A DNA stretch of 43,941 nucleotides from Treponema sp. (GTDB lineage Bacteria; Spirochaetota; Spirochaetia; Treponematales; Breznakiellaceae), in the NCBI GenBank assembly GCA_009777535.1, contig WRLP01000024.1, positions 1 through 43,941 on the forward strand, given 5' to 3'. The notes beneath the pieces are model-generated. The model saw nothing but the letters and a program-made list of their open reading frames with translations. It searched no databases and was not told where the DNA came from. This document shows positions 40,059-43,941 of this stretch, piece after piece. The stretch's first letter is position 1. Every line of letters begins with the position of its first letter. Made by a program: the position numbers and the translations under genes.

Positions 40059-42417
40059 CGAAGCGCAGCTTGTAAAAGCCGCAGCGCAGGCGCTGAAGTT
40101 ACGTGAAAACCAGGTTGCCGCCACAGCGGAGCTTTTTGCCGAAGGAAGTACAGTTCCCTTTATCGCCCGCTACCGGAAAGAAAAAACCGGCGGCCTGGAC
40201 GAAGTATCGGTGCGGGATATCGGGAATAAAATCAGCAGTATCAGGAATCTTGAAACAAGGCGGATAGAAATAATCCGCGGCATATTTGAACAGGGCAAGC
40301 TTACAGAAACCCTGTTTGACAATATCAGCAGGGCAGCGACCCTTGCCGAGCTGGAAGATATCTATTCACCTTACAAACGCAAAAAGAAAACCAGGGGAAT
40401 GATTGCCGTAGAAAGGGGGCTTGAACCGCTGGCGGCGGCAATGCGGGAACTGGAAGCAGCGCCATTATTAAAAAAAGCGGAGGAGTTTATCAGGCTTGAT
40501 ACTGAAAATCCGGAGCTTGCGGTTCCCACCGTGCAGGATGCACTGCAGGGTGCAATGGATATAATCGCAGAGGCAGTTTCCCAGGATCCGCAGAACCGTT
40601 CGCTTATTAAAGCATTTTATGTTAAAGACGGCTTTATCATTGTTAAAGGCTCCGGTAAAGCCGGAAAGGGCGATGATGAGGCAAAGAAAACCAGCGTCTA
40701 TCAGATGTACTGGGATTATAAAGAAGCCCTTTCCGGGATTAAGCCGCACCGTATTCTTGCCATAAACAGGGGCGAAAAAGAAGAAGCCCTCTCTGTTACC
40801 GTTGACGTTGACTTAAACACAGCGGCACAAATGCTTCAGCGTAATTTCGTTTTGCATAACGATTACCACAAGACTGCCATAGAAGACGGACTAAAGCGGC
40901 TGCTTTCGCCGGCGCTGATTCGTGAAATAAGGGGCGACCAGAGTGATGCCGCCGACGATCACGGTATTTCAGTGTTCGGCGAAAACCTGAAAAACCTGCT
41001 GATGCAGCAGCCGATTAAGGGCATGAGGGTGCTGGGGATCGATCCGGGTATCAGGACAGGAAGCAAGTGCGCCTTTCTGGACGACACCGGAAAGTATCTG
41101 GGAAATATTGTTTTCCATAATCACCGCGCAGAGGAAGCAAAACGGCTGCTGCTGGAGGGGATACGCCAATACGATGTGCAGGTTATTGCGGTTGGAAACG
41201 GAACGGGCAGCGGAGAAGTGCAGGAAATTGTCGGCGGCTTGATTGCAGATAACAGCCTGGAACTGCTTTTTACCGTGGTCGATGAAGACGGCGCATCGGT
41301 TTATTCCGCCGGTGACATTGCCCGCGAGGAATTTCCCGATTTGGACCTTACAATCCGTGGGGCAATTTCCATTGGCAGACGGCTGCAGGACCCACTAGCC
41401 GAACTTGTAAAAATAGATCCAAAGTCCATCGGCGTGGGACTTTATCAGCATGACCTTAATCAGAAAAAACTTTCCGACAGCCTGGACGATGTGGTTTCTT
41501 CCGTGGTGAACAATGTGGGGGTGAACCTTAATACTGCCAGCTTTTCGCTGTTAAAATATGTTTCGGGAATTAACAGTTCACTGGCGCGCAAAATAGTTCA
41601 GTTCCGGAATGAAAACGGGCGCATTTTATGCCGCGCCGCTCTTGGCTCGGTTCCGGGCATGGGACCGAAAAGTTTTGAACAGTGTGCAGGCTTTCTGAAA
41701 ATTCCCGAAAGCAGCGAGCCGCTGGATAATACATGGGTTCACCCCGAAAACTACGATACGGCCAGGGATATCCGCCAGGCGCTAATGGCAACAAAGACAG
41801 CCACTACGACGGGCGGTTTCCTTAATCCCGAAACAATAACCATGCTAAAAGAAAAACACGGAGTAGGCGAAACAACCATTCGTGATATCACCGAAGAACT
41901 GCAAAAACCAAACCGTGATCCAAGGGAGAGCGGCTCCGTTCCTGTTATGCGCAAGAGCGTACTCAGTTTTGAAGACCTCCGCGAAGGCATGATGATTACC
42001 GGTAAAATTAAAAATGTCGTGGATTTCGGCGCATTTGTAGACATAGGGATCAAGGAAACCGCCCTGGTTCACATTTCCGAGATAAGCGACCGCTTTGTAA
42101 AAGATCCGCTGGAAACGCTGAAAGTGGGAGATGTATTGGAGTTCAGAATCGCCAGCCTTGATCAGGAACGGCGGCGGATAGGGCTTTCGCGGAAAAGCGG
42201 CAGCCCCCAGCCAAAACCGGCAGCCCGCACTGATGCCGGCGGCCCTGCGTCAAAAACCGGGGCCCGCGCTGATGCCGGCGGCCGCCGGAGCAGCGGCGAA
42301 CAGCGCGGCGGCAAGGAACGCGATCCCCGGTTCAAGCAAAACGCAAAACGCGAAAAACCGCGCGATGATGACGGCACAATGTACAATCCCTTTGCCGCCG
42401 CTTTTGGCGGGAAGTAG
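40018..42417 (+). CDS. tex: Tex-family transcription accessory protein
   Basis: 799-aa RNA-binding protein. The start is the ATG at 40018 (MDLNEEFIENLK); an upstream in-frame ATG at 39886 lies within the permease and gives a membrane-like extension foreign to the family. Order of domains: Tex N-terminal helices (about 20-200, FIARYRKEKTGGLDE), YqgF/RNase H-like (about 335-460, VLGIDPGIRTGSKCAF), HhH pairs (about 490-570, NTASFSLLKYVSG, SVPGMGPKSFEQ) and S1 (about 645-715, GKIKNVVDFGAFVDIG). A tail of about 70 residues is low-complexity, rich in Gly, Arg, Lys and Ala. Tex helps RNA polymerase and RNA turnover under stress. Confidence 0.96.
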   Translation: MDLNEEFIENLKVDEAQLVKAAAQALKLRENQVAATAELFAEGSTVPFIARYRKEKTGGLDEVSVRDIGNKISSIRNLETRRIEIIRGIFEQGKLTETLFDNISRAATLAELEDIYSPYKRKKKTRGMIAVERGLEPLAAAMRELEAAPLLKKAEEFIRLDTENPELAVPTVQDALQGAMDIIAEAVSQDPQNRSLIKAFYVKDGFIIVKGSGKAGKGDDEAKKTSVYQMYWDYKEALSGIKPHRILAINRGEKEEALSVTVDVDLNTAAQMLQRNFVLHNDYHKTAIEDGLKRLLSPALIREIRGDQSDAADDHGISVFGENLKNLLMQQPIKGMRVLGIDPGIRTGSKCAFLDDTGKYLGNIVFHNHRAEEAKRLLLEGIRQYDVQVIAVGNGTGSGEVQEIVGGLIADNSLELLFTVVDEDGASVYSAGDIAREEFPDLDLTIRGAISIGRRLQDPLAELVKIDPKSIGVGLYQHDLNQKKLSDSLDDVVSSVVNNVGVNLNTASFSLLKYVSGINSSLARKIVQFRNENGRILCRAALGSVPGMGPKSFEQCAGFLKIPESSEPLDNTWVHPENYDTARDIRQALMATKTATTTGGFLNPETITMLKEKHGVGETTIRDITEELQKPNRDPRESGSVPVMRKSVLSFEDLREGMMITGKIKNVVDFGAFVDIGIKETALVHISEISDRFVKDPLETLKVGDVLEFRIASLDQERRRIGLSRKSGSPQPKPAARTDAGGPASKTGARADAGGRRSSGEQRGGKERDPRFKQNAKREKPRDDDGTMYNPFAAAFGGK

Positions 42418-42452
42418 GGGGCGAATGGTGCCCGGCACTAAATAGAACATAT

Positions 42453-42481
42453 TTGACATATTTTGCTATACAAAGTATAGT
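42453..42481 (+). promoter_or_regulatory. Promoter and operator of the DinJ-YoeB module
   Basis: TTGACA (42453-42458) and TATAGT (42476-42481) are 17 bp apart. The inverted repeat CTATAC-AAA-GTATAG (42466-42480) overlaps the -10, the same TATAC-N3-GTATA core as at the first TA module. An AAGGAG-like site precedes the ATG at 42515. Confidence 0.7.
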
Positions 42482-42514
42482 TAATTATATACAGTTAAGT
42501 AAGGAGTTTGGTAT

Positions 42515-42784
42515 ATGGCACAAGTCAATATTCGTATAGACGATGAATTAAAAATCCGCGCTGACAATATTTTTGAAGAATTAGGGTTAAACATGACAAC
42601 CGCTTTTACAATGTTTATTCGCCAGACAATCAGGCAGGGCGGTATCCCTTTTAAGGTTACAACAAAGAAAGATCCATTTTACAATCCGGTCAACATGAAA
42701 ATTTTGCGCCAGTCCATCAAAGAAGCCGAGGAAGGTAAACTAATTACCAAAACATGGGACGAATTACTGGCAATGGAAAAATGA
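42515..42784 (+). CDS. Antitoxin, RelB/DinJ family
   Basis: 89-aa antitoxin. Residues 1-50 form the ribbon-helix-helix DNA-binding domain (QVNIRIDDELKIRADNIFEELGLNMTTAFTMFIRQ), and the C-terminal RQSIKEAEEGKLITKTWDELLAME is the toxin-wrapping helix. The N-terminus is clearly related to the antitoxin at 6584-6862, but the tail differs, matching the different toxin. Stop and toxin start overlap by 4 nt (ATGA). The gene pair is AT-rich compared with tex upstream. Autoregulation through the promoter palindrome is likely. Confidence 0.9.
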   Translation: MAQVNIRIDDELKIRADNIFEELGLNMTTAFTMFIRQTIRQGGIPFKVTTKKDPFYNPVNMKILRQSIKEAEEGKLITKTWDELLAMEK

Positions 42785-43044
42785 ATATATCATTTACTGA
42801 AACCGGCTGGCGTAATTATCTTTATTGGCAATCACAAGATAAAAAAACAATAAAACGTATTAACCAGCTTTTAAAAGATATCGAACGCAGTTGCAATGAC
42901 GGAATTGGCAAACCTGAGGCATTAAAAGAAGATTTATCGGGGTGGTGGTCTCGCCGTATAGATGATACCAATAGATTAATTTACCGAATAGAAAACGATA
43001 AAATTGTTATTTCTTCTTGCCGGACACATTATGGTGACAGATGA
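42781..43044 (+). CDS. YoeB/Txe-family mRNA interferase toxin
   Basis: 87-aa toxin starting at the ATG at 42781, overlapping the antitoxin stop; an ATG at 42754 in the same frame lies inside the antitoxin. YoeB hallmarks: FTETGWRNYLYWQSQDKKTIKRINQLLKDIER, GKPEALKEDLSGWWSRRIDDTNRLIYRI, and the C-terminal CRTHYGD with catalytic His/Tyr. YoeB cuts mRNA at the ribosomal A site. Its usual antitoxin is YefM (Phd type), whereas here it is paired with a DinJ-type protein. A weak terminator follows at 43062-43091. Confidence 0.92.
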   Translation: MNISFTETGWRNYLYWQSQDKKTIKRINQLLKDIERSCNDGIGKPEALKEDLSGWWSRRIDDTNRLIYRIENDKIVISSCRTHYGDR

Positions 43045-43061
43045 TTTTCCCTATCCCTCAT

Positions 43062-43091
43062 AAAAAAGGCACCCCGCAGAACGCCTCTTTT
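43062..43091 (+). terminator. Weak bidirectional terminator after YoeB
   Basis: AAAAAAGGC (43062-43070) can pair with GCCTCTTTT (43083-43091) across a 12-nt loop, giving an A/T-flanked short stem. It lies 18 bp after the toxin stop. Confidence 0.45.
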
Positions 43092-43176
43092 CTCCCTTTG
43101 CTCTTTGCTCTTTGCTCTTTTCTATTTGCTATCTCCTCCGTGCCTCCGCGTGAACTCTTCTCCAAAAAATTCCTTC

Positions 43177-43205
43177 TTGAAAATTCCTCTTTATCATGCT
43201 ATCTT
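43177..43205 (+). promoter_or_regulatory. Promoter of the MazE/MazF module
   Basis: TTGAAA (43177-43182) and an extended TGC-TATCTT (-10 at 43200-43205) are 17 bp apart. The ATG at 43213 is 7 nt after the -10 and there is no Shine-Dalgarno, so the antitoxin mRNA is probably leaderless. Confidence 0.55.
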
Positions 43206-43212
43206 CAACCTT

Positions 43213-43431
43213 ATGACCATTACACAAACCGTAGACATACCTGCCGATAGGCGTATTACCCTTGAAGTCCCCCGTGAAGTACCGGCGGGAAAGGCGCAGG
43301 TTGAACTCAAAGTAACCCCCTTTGAGAACGAAGATGAAATTGCCGCTTATAAGGCAATGGCTGATGATACAGAACGCGAACAGGAAGCCCGCGAATGGTG
43401 TAATGCCTACTTTGGTCCTACCCGCAAATGA
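43213..43431 (+). CDS. Putative antitoxin upstream of MazF
   Basis: 72-aa protein starting at the ATG at 43213; a longer frame from 43105 is rejected because it crosses the promoter. The N-terminal half (MTITQTVDIPADRRITLEVP) resembles the short strand pair of AbrB/MazE-like antitoxins, and the C-terminal half is acidic and helical (NEDEIAAYKAMADDTEREQEAREWCNAYFG). It overlaps mazF by 4 nt (ATGA), the usual arrangement. Exact antitoxin family not recognised; the call rests mainly on position and size. Confidence 0.7.
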   Translation: MTITQTVDIPADRRITLEVPREVPAGKAQVELKVTPFENEDEIAAYKAMADDTEREQEAREWCNAYFGPTRK

Positions 43432-43751
43432 CAAGAGGAAGTGTTTGGTGGGTAGATTTTGACCCTTCCGTTGGATCGGAAATAACCAAAACAAGACCGG
43501 CGGTAATCGTCAGCAATAACACAGCCAATAAATACCTTGCCAGGCTAGTTGTTATTCCACTTACCAGTAATGTCACCCGTATATATCCTGGTGAGGCTAT
43601 TGTTACGGTAAATGGAATCAAAAACAAAGCAATGACCGACCAAATCATGAGCGCAGATAAAAGCCGCCTAAAGAATAAAGTGGCAGTGTTATCTGATGAT
43701 GATATGTTTTCCATAGAAGAAGCCATGAAACTCTTTTTTAACCTCCAGTAA
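43428..43751 (+). CDS. MazF/PemK-family endoribonuclease toxin
   Basis: 107-aa toxin of the PemK/MazF/CcdB fold. The N-terminus RGSVWWVDFDPSVGSEITKTRPAVIVSNN carries the conserved GxVWWVDF and G.E..K.RP.V.VSN features. VVIPLTSNV and the DQIMSADKSRL motif (equivalent to the DQI/ARD. region) are in place, with a closing helical MFSIEEAMKLFF. MazF enzymes cut RNA at short sequence motifs; the specificity here is unknown. Translation is coupled to the antitoxin. No further gene lies before the window edge. Confidence 0.93.
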   Translation: MTRGSVWWVDFDPSVGSEITKTRPAVIVSNNTANKYLARLVVIPLTSNVTRIYPGEAIVTVNGIKNKAMTDQIMSADKSRLKNKVAVLSDDDMFSIEEAMKLFFNLQ

Positions 43752-43807
43752 ACACAGCCATTGCCGTAAAATAAATCGTAAAGCATTCATTCGATATTCC
43801 TCACACG

Positions 43808-43885
43808 GAGCTCACCGGAGTCTGTAGGAAAACCCCTTGTTTTTTTCACACGGAGAAACACGGAGGAATGGAGAACACGGAGGAA
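43808..43885. repeat. ACGGAG-type short repeats
   Basis: CACACGGAG, CACCGGAG, CACACGGAG and two ACACGGAGG units occur irregularly across this stretch, and an inverted, degenerate form (CTCCGTGCCTCCGCGTGAAC) lies at about 43135-43155 before the mazE-like gene. The MazE/MazF pair is thus flanked by inverted copies. No gene is seen in 43752-43941. Confidence 0.5.
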
Positions 43886-43941
43886 AAGTCTGAACTGGCT
43901 TATACAAATGGCCTATACTCCGAACCATTATGCGGCATTGT

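Noticed and set aside
43097-43117. Three tandem TTTGCTC 7-mers as a phase-variable promoter element
   Set aside because: They lie about 60 bp upstream of the -35 and too few units are present; probably simple-sequence noise.
43041-43250. 69-codon open frame after the YoeB gene
   Set aside because: It crosses a terminator-like hairpin, a TTTGCTC triplet repeat and the mazE promoter; low-complexity product.

Overview
The window looks like a chromosomal segment from a spirochaete, most likely a Treponema of the gut/termite clade. This is inferred from gene content: Gly/Ser-rich lipoproteins, BspA-type leucine-rich and Pmp-like surface repeats, several signal-peptide outer-membrane barrel candidates, and a FabV/Ter-type enoyl reductase of the kind known from T. 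denticola. No rRNA or tRNA was recognised, so the assignment rests on protein content alone.

Layout. 1-6900 is accessory: the 3' end of an IS3-family element, two related surface-lipoprotein genes on the minus strand (one with tandem FN3-like repeats plus a Pmp-like beta-helix, one with BspA-type LRRs and a frameshift in its signal peptide), two toxin-antitoxin (TA) pairs, and a MITE-like element with near-perfect 40-bp inverted ends. 7000-12700 (minus) holds proS, a Gly-rich lipoprotein, an HDOD signalling protein and a secreted LamG/FN3 protein. 12716-21347 holds uvrC, a DUF4143 ATPase behind three 32-bp-spaced repeats, an outer-membrane protein (minus), a SWIM-SNF2 helicase and a DUF3795 protein. 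21348-22044 is a gene-free repeat patch. 22045-27824 is a fatty-acid elongation operon, fabH-fabD-fabG-fabF-fabZ-fabV, behind a promoter with a 9-9-9 palindrome. 27831-30236 (minus) holds a secreted metallo-beta-lactamase-fold hydrolase, a TPR lipoprotein and a small barrel protein. 30341-32367 holds a CcdA-TlpA fusion and an amino-acid ABC ATPase. 32374-32487 is a run of three perfect hairpins. 32609-42417 holds an MGH1/trehalase-like glycosidase, Ppx/GppA-HD, polyphosphate kinase, an amino-acid binding protein, two permeases and Tex. 42453-43751 holds two more TA pairs, and the window ends in ACGGAG-type repeats.

How the genes work together. The fab operon carries a complete elongation cycle except acyl carrier protein. 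The ABC ATPase at 31618 probably powers the binding protein and permeases at 37787-40058, from which it is separated by about 5 kb. Ppx/GppA and Ppk are translationally close and would set polyphosphate and (p)ppGpp levels beside that transporter. Four TA modules flank the core genes.

Two regulatory patterns stand out. Several genes (tex, the SNF2 gene, the mazE-like gene, proS, ccdA-tlpA) have a -10 box, usually an extended TGn -10, ending 6-7 nt before the start codon with no Shine-Dalgarno, which predicts leaderless mRNAs. In addition, the fab operon and the DUF4143 gene have distinctive promoter-embedded repeats with no obvious adjacent regulator. All functional calls are from reading sequence and remembered family motifs; no database search was run.
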